The translations under genes were made by a program, and so were the position numbers. The notes beneath the pieces are model-generated. The model worked only from the letters and a program-made list of their open reading frames with translations, did no database searches and had not been told where the DNA came from. This document shows, one piece after another, positions 54,809 through 62,827 of a stretch of DNA of 64,000 nt (positions are counted from its first letter, which is position 1; each line of letters opens with the position of its first letter). Origin of the DNA: DAIOEK01 sp963708715. GTDB lineage: Bacteria > Chloroflexota > Anaerolineae > Anaerolineales > Anaerolineaceae. The DNA lies in NCBI GenBank assembly GCA_963708715.1, contig CAVPSU010000001.1, positions 744,001 to 808,000 of the forward strand, written 5' to 3'.

Positions 54809-55807
54809 CTAATATCTGCATTCCACATGGAAGGTTGTTTTACCAAAGGTCTGCCCGTTTGGACTGATGATCCGGATACGCGCCCAGGCGTAATTGATCC
54901 CCTTGGTATAAGTGACCGAATCATAGACATCCTGCTCGTATGCGCCAAAAAACTGTAGGGTCTTCGGTTTATTGCGGACGCCCTGAGATCCAACCCAGGT
55001 GTAGCGTACCTCACCCGCCTTATTTGTTTTGATCTTGCCATAAAGAGTGATGGTGTACCCTTTCCGTCCGCATGCACCGCTGAAGTTATTGGGGACGGCA
55101 TATGCGAGTGCGGAGACCACTTTGAATTCATCTGGACTCTCCTGGGCAACGATAATTCGGGTCCAAACCGGGTCCCCTTTTTCGCCCAGTCCAAACCGGA
55201 CTCCTTCTTTATTTTGTAGTTTCCAAAAGCCCAGCTTCTCGCCTTCTTCAATCGGAGCCACCATTTTTACATTCAATGTGATCTGCTCACCAGGGGCGAT
55301 ATTCCCTTTCGGAAACTTGATCTCGGTTATATTCGTCATCGCTTCGCCTGACTCAAAAACCATTTTGTAGTCAGAGGTCCACGGGCATGTGCCGGAATTC
55401 CGTAATGTCCACGATTGGGTGAAAAAAGTTCCAGGAGCTATGATCGCCCCATCCGGGATCGTCTCAGAGACAAATTCAGCGTTGATACATTTTGCCCATT
55501 CGGTCGCAATCGTTGGCGTTTGTGTGGGGGTCTTGGTGGGAGGGATGGGTGTAAGGGTCAGGGTACGTGTTGGTGTTGGAGTTGGGCGGGTGGCAGTCGG
55601 CGGCACAGGCATATCTGTCCATTTTCCTGCTAGATCGGTGCTCACCGCCTGAACAGTCAGAGCGGCTGCCGTATCGGTTGCCTGTCTTCTCTGCGCTTCA
55701 GATAGTGGTCTGGGACCACAACTGGAGAGCAAGACAGCCAATACAATTAAAATCATTAATCCATTCAATCCAAGAACTGGAGCCTTTTCTCGGAATATCG
55801 AAGCCAT
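54809..55807 (-). CDS. Lipoprotein with NBR1-type Ig-like domain (paralogue)
   Basis: The start is ATG 55807 (MASIFREKAP); an in-frame GTG at 55828 is the alternative. The signal reads LMILIVLAVLLSSC, then a Thr/Pro linker (about 50-90). The NBR1-type Ig-like domain follows (ETIPDGAIIAPGTFFTQSWTLRN, SGTCPW, IAPGEQITLNVKMVAPIEEGE, KLQNKEGVRFGLG). A C-terminal beta domain begins AYAVPNNFSGACGRKGYTITLYG and ends with a single Cys pair (HVECRY). It shares the domain plan of its downstream neighbour, with low identity. Confidence 0.8.
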   Translation of the reverse strand: MASIFREKAPVLGLNGLMILIVLAVLLSSCGPRPLSEAQRRQATDTAAALTVQAVSTDLAGKWTDMPVPPTATRPTPTPTRTLTLTPIPPTKTPTQTPTIATEWAKCINAEFVSETIPDGAIIAPGTFFTQSWTLRNSGTCPWTSDYKMVFESGEAMTNITEIKFPKGNIAPGEQITLNVKMVAPIEEGEKLGFWKLQNKEGVRFGLGEKGDPVWTRIIVAQESPDEFKVVSALAYAVPNNFSGACGRKGYTITLYGKIKTNKAGEVRYTWVGSQGVRNKPKTLQFFGAYEQDVYDSVTYTKGINYAWARIRIISPNGQTFGKTTFHVECRY

Positions 55808-55956
55808 GTCCCAGCCTTTCCCTTTCACTTAGATTTCATTATAAGAGAGGTCTGAATCCATTGCAACCGGGTAACATGCCACCAGATAGCCCCTCTTGAA
55901 ATCTTTTTCCAGCAGGTCATAATAGAAACATCATTGTTTATTGAAAGGAAAAGGAT

Positions 55957-57109
55957 ATGAAAAAGCGGGACATGGTCAAATCTTTTCCGTTAATCTTTAT
56001 AATAATCAGTATCACAATGGCATGCAGCTTCTTTGGATATTCGTTGCAACGCGACCAAGGAACTCCATCCGTACCACCAACTATCCCCCCGGTTCCCATC
56101 GCAGAGAGTCCTCTACCACCAATAGTAATCGAAACATCAACCCCGGAGCCTGCGACCGTCGCGCCTACCACGGCGATTCCTCCGACCGAAACAGTGGAAC
56201 CCACGGTTACACCTACCCCAACTATCGCCCATCTCGAGATTCCAGCGGATAAACCACCTGTGGGAGGGCTCGTCTACGATGTGACCTCCAAAGACACTGC
56301 CCCGGAATTGCGTGCTCCATACGGTGATTCGTATCAGATCAACCGCCTGGAAAGACCTTTCCTGCAGAACATGAAATACGTACCCGATCTGGATATTGTC
56401 TACTTATCGGGTTTCCTGGGATAAGGATTGGATATATGTATCCATCGGTCTGGTAGGAAACGACCCTAATAATGAACTAGGCATCGATTACGCTGTTGAG
56501 CTCGACACGAATGAAGATGGATTCGGTGATTACATTATCTGGGCACATCCACCCTTCGTGCCAAAGTGGGAAACAAGTCCGGTGCAGGTTTACGCGGATA
56601 AGAATAAAGACACCGGCGGACTAAGCCCGATGAAATCAGATGCACCATTCAAAGGCGATGGCTACGATACATTGATGTTTGAGGACGGAACAGGAGACGA
56701 TCCAGACCTTGCCTGGGTTCGCATTAACGCCGGAAGAGATGCCACTGTCCAGTTTGCATTTAAACGAACCTTGCCTGGGAATACATATTTATTGGGCGTG
56801 ATCGCTGACGCTGGATTAAAAGATCAAACCAAGCTGGATTATATTGACCGATATACTGAACAGGAGGCCGGTTCGCCCGTCCGTAGTAATAAGAATTATC
56901 CGTTGAATGAACTGTTTGCGGTGGATAATGCCTGCCGACAGGCGTATGGCTTCACACCGAGTGGGGATGAACCTCAATTATGTCCAATTGACGAACCGAC
57001 ACCGAAGCCAAGGTCAACCATCAGTGTATGCCCTGCACCACCAAGTTGTATTGGTCAATGGTATAACTGGAATTCAGTCACCTGCACCTGCGAATACATC
57101 CTCTATTAA
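55957..57109 (+). CDS. Lipoprotein with dockerin-like or surface domain, frameshifted near 56410
   Basis: AAAGGAAAAGGAT precedes ATG 55957. The signal ends ISITMACSF (Cys near residue 23), and a long Pro/Thr linker follows. The frame is lost at YLSG. Removing one G of GGG 56409-56411 joins YLSVSWDKDWIYVSIGLVG and continues to 57109. The second part has beta-strand-rich sequence with Asp-rich loops (DYAVELDTNEDGFGDY and FEDGTGDDPDLAWV) and a Cys-rich C-terminus (ISVCPAPPSCIGQWYNWNSVTCTC). The protein of about 383 residues is likely surface-exposed and metal-binding. The function is unknown. Confidence 0.7.
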
Positions 57110-57123
57110 TATTTTGAAGTATT

Positions 57124-57156
57124 GGAGAGCGGAATAAAAAGTTCCGCTCTCCTTTA
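57124..57156. terminator. Bidirectional terminator between surface lipoprotein and histidine kinase
   Basis: GGAGAGCGGAA (57124-57134) and TTCCGCTCTCC (57142-57152) form a perfect 11-bp stem around TAAAAAG, followed by TTTAATTT. It serves the plus-strand lipoprotein and the minus-strand kinase that converge here. Confidence 0.85.
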
Positions 57157-57158
57157 AT

Positions 57159-58907
57159 TTAGTGGATAGGCAAAGTGAAGAAGAAGGTGCTGCCTTCTCC
57201 TTCCTGACTTTCCAGTCCGATCTTCCCACCATTTCCTTCAATAATATGCCTGGCAATGGACAAGCCCAATCCCGTGCCTCCCCCGGAACGGGCACGATCG
57301 GCTTTGTAGAACCTCTCAAATATGCGCGGAATATCCTGTTCCGGAATACCAACACCGGTATCCTGGATGGAAACCTGAACATTATCATCCATTCTACGAA
57401 CACTGACATTTATCGTACCGCCAGGCAGAGTAAATTTAATAGCATTATGGAGCAAATTAAGCATAGCCTGCACAACTCGATCCGAGTCCATATTCACTTC
57501 GGGCAGATCTGTTGGGATATTGGTTAAAAGAGTTAATCCCGCCCGTTCAGCCTGATGACGCATTCTCTCAACGGCTTGAGACACCATACTGTCCACCCGG
57601 GCAAGCTTTTTCTGGAAAGGCGCTTTTCCGGATTCAATCCGAGAAAGCTCTAACAATTCCTGAACCAATTGGGTCATTGTGTCAATTTCTTTTTCCATCA
57701 ACGAGAGGAACCGTTTGGCTGCGGGAGGATCAGCTATAGCACCTTCTTGAAGTGTTTCAGTGAGCGATTTTACCGCTGCTAGGGGTGTCCGAAGCTCGTG
57801 GGAGACATTACTGATGAAGTCCTGTCTGACCGTTTCCAGCCGGCGTACCCGGGTTAAATCCTGGAAGAGGAAAAGCGCCGCCCCTTGAAGTGCATCTCTC
57901 AGAGGTGTAACAATGACCTGCATGTAGAGTTTCTCGGCGCTTAGGTCGATGGTCATTACTTGCTGCTCACCGGAGCTTCGACTGGCTCTCCAGAGATCTA
58001 CAATCTGATGATGACGAAGCGTTTCCGTCAGCGTATGACCAACAGCCTGGGGTTCCTGTATGTTAAATAATTGAGACGCGGCGGGATTCAATAGCTGAAC
58101 CATTCCATCTTTATCGGCGATCACCACCCCATCGGACATGGCGTTCAGAATTGCAAATAGCTTGTCCTGCTCGGTCTCCAATTCAAAGAACTGCAAACGC
58201 AGGTCTTCCGCCATCTTCTGAAAGGAACGGCTCAGTGTCCCAATTTCATCACGTCGATCCAGAATCGCATTGGAGGAGAAATCCCGGCTTCCTACCTGAG
58301 CTGCTGCCTGAGTCAACTGCCTGATCGGTCTGATAGTGTATTCGCTGATCCAGAAAGCAAGGCCAACAATCAGCAGTATTGCTGCCAGGGCGATCCACAA
58401 GAGGATCTGCTCTACATGCAGCATAGTGGTCTGGATACTCGATAGGGACTTCGAGAGACGCGCCACACCGATAATTTTTCCTGCGTTTTTGATCGGCACT
58501 GCGGTATATAGAAAATGACTCAAGATAGTATTACTGAAGCGGATTTCCCAGGCAGAGGCGCCCGTAACCGCTTGTTTCACTTCCGGCCGATTCAGATGAT
58601 TCTCCATAAAGGCAAAATCCGCCTCGGATTCGCCTACAACTTTTCCATCAGGAAGGATAATAGTTACCCGGACTCCCAGTGTTTTACTTAAATGCTTTGC
58701 CTGTTCATCTACTTTTATCCAATCACCTTGTTCCAGGTAAGGGATAATTACATCTGCCACTAACTGACTTTCAGCAAGTAGACGATCCATTTGTACCTGT
58801 TGAAATTCGGATTGGAGTCTGTTGGTCAGAAACCACGCCATCCCACCAATGATTACAATCGCAAGGATAATATAGGGAATTGCAATACGCCATCGAATAC
58901 TTTTCAT
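57159..58907 (-). CDS. Membrane sensor histidine kinase (PhoR/WalK type)
   Basis: The kinase has 582 residues. Membrane helix 1 (about 8-28) and helix 2 (about 165-188) bracket an outer sensor domain. A HAMP linker (EYTIRPIRQLTQAAAQVG) follows, then a PAS domain (LFAILNAMSDGVVIADKDG). The HisKA box is FISNVSHELRTPLAAVKSL (phospho-His). The ATPase domain has MLNLLHNAIKF, DTGVGIPEQDI and GGTGLGLSIARHI. It lies three bases after the response regulator gene. It would phosphorylate that OmpR-type regulator; the signal is unknown. Confidence 0.92.
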   Translation of the reverse strand: MKSIRWRIAIPYIILAIVIIGGMAWFLTNRLQSEFQQVQMDRLLAESQLVADVIIPYLEQGDWIKVDEQAKHLSKTLGVRVTIILPDGKVVGESEADFAFMENHLNRPEVKQAVTGASAWEIRFSNTILSHFLYTAVPIKNAGKIIGVARLSKSLSSIQTTMLHVEQILLWIALAAILLIVGLAFWISEYTIRPIRQLTQAAAQVGSRDFSSNAILDRRDEIGTLSRSFQKMAEDLRLQFFELETEQDKLFAILNAMSDGVVIADKDGMVQLLNPAASQLFNIQEPQAVGHTLTETLRHHQIVDLWRASRSSGEQQVMTIDLSAEKLYMQVIVTPLRDALQGAALFLFQDLTRVRRLETVRQDFISNVSHELRTPLAAVKSLTETLQEGAIADPPAAKRFLSLMEKEIDTMTQLVQELLELSRIESGKAPFQKKLARVDSMVSQAVERMRHQAERAGLTLLTNIPTDLPEVNMDSDRVVQAMLNLLHNAIKFTLPGGTINVSVRRMDDNVQVSIQDTGVGIPEQDIPRIFERFYKADRARSGGGTGLGLSIARHIIEGNGGKIGLESQEGEGSTFFFTLPIH

Positions 58908-58910
58908 GAA

Positions 58911-59615
58911 TTAATCCTCGAAGCGATAACCTGCTCCCCGAACGGTCACTAATCTGACGGGATTGCTGGGATCAAGTTCTATTTTTTCCCTTAACCAGCG
59001 AATGTGTACATCCACTGTACGTGATTCACCAATGTAATCCCAACCCCACACTTCAGAAAGGATGGTGTCTCGACTGATCGCTCTACCTGGATGACTGGCA
59101 AAATATACCAACAGATCATATTCTTTTGGTTTTAGGGGAACCAGAGAACCATTAAGGTGCATTTCCCGCCGGTCGAGGTTGAGTTCCAAGTCTCCAGATC
59201 GGATAATGTTTGATTGCATAGCTCCTTCGGGTGTCATATCTTCTTTCATCAAGCGAACTCGACGAAGCATGGCTTTCACCCGAGCAAGAAGCTCTCGCAT
59301 GGAAAATGGCTTGGTCAGATAATCATCTGCGCCCACTTCCAGCCCAACCACCCGGTCGATCTCATCATCCCGAGCAGTCAGCATGATCACAGGGGTGTTC
59401 ATCTCTTTTCTTAATAGACGGCAAACTTCAAGACCGTCCATTCCCGGCAACATGAGATCCAATATGATCAAATCAGGTGATTCTTTCCGGGCAAAGTCCA
59501 GTGCAGAAGGTCCATCTGCGGCAATGAGAACTTCATACCCTTGCTTTCGCAGGTTATAGGCGACAGTCTCCTGCAGCGCGATCTCATCATCCACGACCAG
59601 AATTTTTTCAGACAT
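58911..59615 (-). CDS. OmpR/PhoB-family response regulator
   Basis: The receiver domain has the acidic pair (VVDDE), phospho-acceptor Asp in PDLIILDLMLPG, the Thr of VIMLTARDDE and Lys of LTKPFSMREL. The C-terminal winged helix ends WGWDYIGESRTVDVHIRWLREKIELDPSNP...VTVRGAGYRFED. It is 234 residues. The ATG overlaps the end of the glycosyltransferase gene by eight bases, so it is translated from the same mRNA as the polysaccharide genes. Confidence 0.93.
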   Translation of the reverse strand: MSEKILVVDDEIALQETVAYNLRKQGYEVLIAADGPSALDFARKESPDLIILDLMLPGMDGLEVCRLLRKEMNTPVIMLTARDDEIDRVVGLEVGADDYLTKPFSMRELLARVKAMLRRVRLMKEDMTPEGAMQSNIIRSGDLELNLDRREMHLNGSLVPLKPKEYDLLVYFASHPGRAISRDTILSEVWGWDYIGESRTVDVHIRWLREKIELDPSNPVRLVTVRGAGYRFED

Positions 59616-60828
59616 CAGTTTGGGTCATCCTTATTAATAAGTGTAGCAAATCCTTTGCAATCTTGCTACGGGAAAAGTGTTGAATGATATACTGCCGTCC
59701 ATTCTCGCCCATTTTGTTGGCTGATTCGCGATCACGCTCCATCACCAAAACTGCTTCTGCCAGAGCACTGGCATCTCCAGGTTGGCAGAATATCCCGGCA
59801 TGCGCGTTTTCCACGACTTCGCGGATGACTCCATCAATTGCAAGCACGACCGGTTTTCCTGCCGCCATCGTGTCGAAGACCTTGTTCGGATAAGTGGTTT
59901 TATATAATTCCAGCGGCTTAAGAATGGCTATGCAGGCGTCTGCCCCCGCGATCACCGCAGGCATATCCAGCTTTCCAAAAGAGCGTATGAATAGGACGTT
60001 TGTCAGGGCATCCTTTGCCGCTTGCTGCTCCAACGACGGTTTTTCTTTCCCGTCGCCAACAAAAACAAATTGGACTGCCGTATGGTTCTTTAGCAATTTG
60101 GCTGCCGAGAGAACAACTCCCAAGTCATTGGAAAGTCCATGCGCGCCGGTATACATCACCACGAACTTATCTTCCAAACGATATCGGGTGCGGAATTCAT
60201 GTCCATCCGAGACACCAAACATGGCAGGATCTGCCCCGTTGGGTATCAATTCCACCTGCCGGGCACCTCTTTGCGAGACATGCCCCACGAATCCAGGTGA
60301 ATTTACCATGACCAGGTCAGCCCGCCGATACAGAAATTTCTCAAGCCATTCAGACAGACTGATAAGCAAGTGATTTTTCAAGACGCCAACTGCAATCGCA
60401 AATGCAGGCCACAGATCGCGCACCTCGAACAAGAATTTCGCGCCTTTAATGCGTGCCAACAGCCAGGCTGTCACTCCCTGAAACATGGGTGGAGAAGTGC
60501 CCCACACCACGTCCACATGATCCACCCCCAACCCGACCAAAAATGAAGAGATCATGAAACTAATAAAACTGAAGACACGGTGGATGAAACTGCGATGAAG
60601 TGCAGAATAGGTATATGCGCGCAGGATGGTTATCAATTCGCCATCCAATTCTTTGGTCTCCCAGGCGGATGTTTTTGATCTGGATTTTCCGGTCAGGTAG
60701 CTGATCGGGCTGGCAATGATCGTGATCCGATGCCCAGCCGCTGCCAATTCGCGGGCTAATTCATGGTGACGGGTACCGCCGGGTTCATCGAGGGAGGCGA
60801 ATGCCTGGTGAATGAGCAATATGTGCAT
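59608..60828 (-). CDS. Glycosyltransferase family 4 (GT-B fold)
   Basis: This is a 406-residue GT4 enzyme that adds sugars to lipid-linked saccharides in the cytoplasm. The N-terminal acceptor domain begins ILLIHQAFASLDEPGGTRHHELARELAAAGH. The donor domain has VELIPNGADP, FVVMYTGAHGLSNDLGVVLSAAKLL, the GT-B DNV-like PNKVFDTMAAGKPVVLAIDG and the E-rich VVENAHAGIFCQPGDA. The layout matches WbuB-like transferases. It starts one base after the heparinase-like gene ends and overlaps the response regulator. Confidence 0.88.
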   Translation of the reverse strand: MHILLIHQAFASLDEPGGTRHHELARELAAAGHRITIIASPISYLTGKSRSKTSAWETKELDGELITILRAYTYSALHRSFIHRVFSFISFMISSFLVGLGVDHVDVVWGTSPPMFQGVTAWLLARIKGAKFLFEVRDLWPAFAIAVGVLKNHLLISLSEWLEKFLYRRADLVMVNSPGFVGHVSQRGARQVELIPNGADPAMFGVSDGHEFRTRYRLEDKFVVMYTGAHGLSNDLGVVLSAAKLLKNHTAVQFVFVGDGKEKPSLEQQAAKDALTNVLFIRSFGKLDMPAVIAGADACIAILKPLELYKTTYPNKVFDTMAAGKPVVLAIDGVIREVVENAHAGIFCQPGDASALAEAVLVMERDRESANKMGENGRQYIIQHFSRSKIAKDLLHLLIRMTQTDV

Positions 60829-62820
60829 CTAGTTCACCTTCTCGAGGTCGGATAGCGGTACATAGGTAAGATGTATTTCTGTGATCAAGGTTACTGTCGA
60901 TTTGATATCGGCGTATACAGCAACGGATAATGCAGGTTGTTTGACTCCATACGTCGGTGAGAACCAACCCCAGGTCGGTTGGGCAGGGTGTGTCCCGACC
61001 AAACATTCTCCAGCCCGGAACAGACAGATCTCGATAGGAGAATCAGGTGGTTGCAACGCGAAATTCATCGCGATGACCTTCTCGCCGCGGGTGAGGACCA
61101 CAGAATTGGCAGATTGCGCCCATCGCCAGTCACCTTCTGCCGAAACGCCAGGAGGGAATGCATCAGGTAACAACCATTGCATCCTGACCTGGTGGCGTTT
61201 CTTCCCGACGCCAGTGGATATGAGCTTATCGCGAATGACCCATGAATCATATGGATTCCACTCTACTGTCCGTTGATGAATGATCCCCTTCGCCTGATAC
61301 CCGTCATGGGAGGCAGTGATACCACGCCATCCGTCACCTATCCGCAAAGATTCGCTTGCCTCTGCCTGCGCCCAATCCACCCACAAGAATTTCCCGGCGC
61401 GCGTCATCTGGTCTTTGCCATCAAGAACCAGGGTGTTATGAACTTCGGTTCCCGCCAGGGAGTTTTCCCAGGGTGGTAACGCGTTATACCGAAATGTCCC
61501 CGCATCGCGCAGAATGTTCTCACCATCCCACCACAGATCTACGTGAAGCTGATCTGCCTGAGAAGGTCGTCCGTTATAACAAGCCGTTCGTAAAAAACCG
61601 ATTGAGGTTCGGCTGTTCAGTTTTTGAACTGAAAATGGGGGTTGCCGCCGCGGCTGCTCCATTGGTAATTCTTTTAACGCAGGAACCAACCAGGCTGATA
61701 TTTCGGAGATGTTTGCTCTGTTTTCCTGGCAGAATACCCTCATCGCCGCATCTGCAATATCACGGAAACTTGTGACCGGGTCTGAAGTAAACGGCAGGAT
61801 CAGGCTGCCATCATTGGCTCCAAGATTGGGTGCTTCGCCAGTGGGGTTTGCAATGATCTCATCCAACCACCGTGCAGCCAGGGCAAGCTTTCGTCTGACC
61901 GGTTGGGACCATTGAAATTCTCCAGAAATGGCATTCATCCACAACGCCAGAGTGAGCATCAGCCGGTGGTAACATACGCTATGCTGAATATAGGTGCCAT
62001 CATCCGAAATCTGCTGAAGAATGGCTGCCTCGAATTCACGCCATCCATCCTTCCGCCATCGCCGGGCATGAGGGTGGTTCGGCAGGGTGCATCCAGCCGT
62101 GAACAGACCAGCCGCCTCGCTGAGCCAGTGATTATTGTTCTGCGCTCTGGCATAGACCATCGTAACCGGAATCCGCTGCGCATGAAGCTGGATCTGGTGA
62201 GTGAGCAATGCAATCCGTTCATTGGTTTTTGTTCCGACGTCGAGAAATTCTCCTGCGCAGGCAATCCAATGGATCAGACGCAGTCCAACTTCCTGGGCGG
62301 ATTGCCAATTTGGACCCATATATGGCGGGTTCAATCTGGAAAATTCTTCGACCCTCTCCCAGAAGCAATCCACATATCGGGGTTCCCTGGTGATCCGATA
62401 GGCGCGAGCAAGGTAGATCGCCCAGCCAAATCGGTTCGGCTCCCAGATATCCTTAATATCGGAGACTACCTGTTCGAGAGGGAATTCCCATTCAGACCAG
62501 TCGAGATTGGAATTGGGAAAGGTCAGATCCAGTGGTGTCGCATCAGCGCCAAATGGATGAAAGTCCCCAGATAGGATCAGGTCCGCTTCTGACAGAATCG
62601 AAGATTGATTGTCTTTGAGAATGGAATACACTAGCTCCGGTTGGGCGGGATGAAACACCGGCTCTACCTGTCCGGAGGGTATATTCGATTTCGCAATGGC
62701 ATTCAGGGAACGGCGATAATGTCCGGTGAGCAATCCAAATCGATAGAGCAGATACTGGCTGGATTGCCTAAGCCCCAATTCCTGTGCTGCTTTTAAAGAC
62801 CGGCCAAACCGACCGAGCAT
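60829..62820 (-). CDS. Heparinase II/III-family polysaccharide lyase-like protein
   Basis: This 663-residue protein has an alpha/alpha-barrel N-terminal domain (NRFGWAIYLARAYRIT, NPPYMGPNWQSAQEVGLRLI, NNNHWLSEAAGLFTAGC) followed by a beta-sandwich heparinase-like domain (GFLRTACYNGRPSQADQLHVDLWWDG, AGTEVHNTLVLDGKDQ). Family members cleave acidic polysaccharides. In clusters with a bi-domain oxidoreductase and GT4 they are usually tied to exopolysaccharide biosynthesis. No signal peptide is visible, which fits a role in synthesis more than in feeding. The preceding gene ends seven bases upstream. Confidence 0.85.
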   Translation of the reverse strand: MLGRFGRSLKAAQELGLRQSSQYLLYRFGLLTGHYRRSLNAIAKSNIPSGQVEPVFHPAQPELVYSILKDNQSSILSEADLILSGDFHPFGADATPLDLTFPNSNLDWSEWEFPLEQVVSDIKDIWEPNRFGWAIYLARAYRITREPRYVDCFWERVEEFSRLNPPYMGPNWQSAQEVGLRLIHWIACAGEFLDVGTKTNERIALLTHQIQLHAQRIPVTMVYARAQNNNHWLSEAAGLFTAGCTLPNHPHARRWRKDGWREFEAAILQQISDDGTYIQHSVCYHRLMLTLALWMNAISGEFQWSQPVRRKLALAARWLDEIIANPTGEAPNLGANDGSLILPFTSDPVTSFRDIADAAMRVFCQENRANISEISAWLVPALKELPMEQPRRQPPFSVQKLNSRTSIGFLRTACYNGRPSQADQLHVDLWWDGENILRDAGTFRYNALPPWENSLAGTEVHNTLVLDGKDQMTRAGKFLWVDWAQAEASESLRIGDGWRGITASHDGYQAKGIIHQRTVEWNPYDSWVIRDKLISTGVGKKRHQVRMQWLLPDAFPPGVSAEGDWRWAQSANSVVLTRGEKVIAMNFALQPPDSPIEICLFRAGECLVGTHPAQPTWGWFSPTYGVKQPALSVAVYADIKSTVTLITEIHLTYVPLSDLEKVN

Positions 62821-62827
62821 CTCCCGG

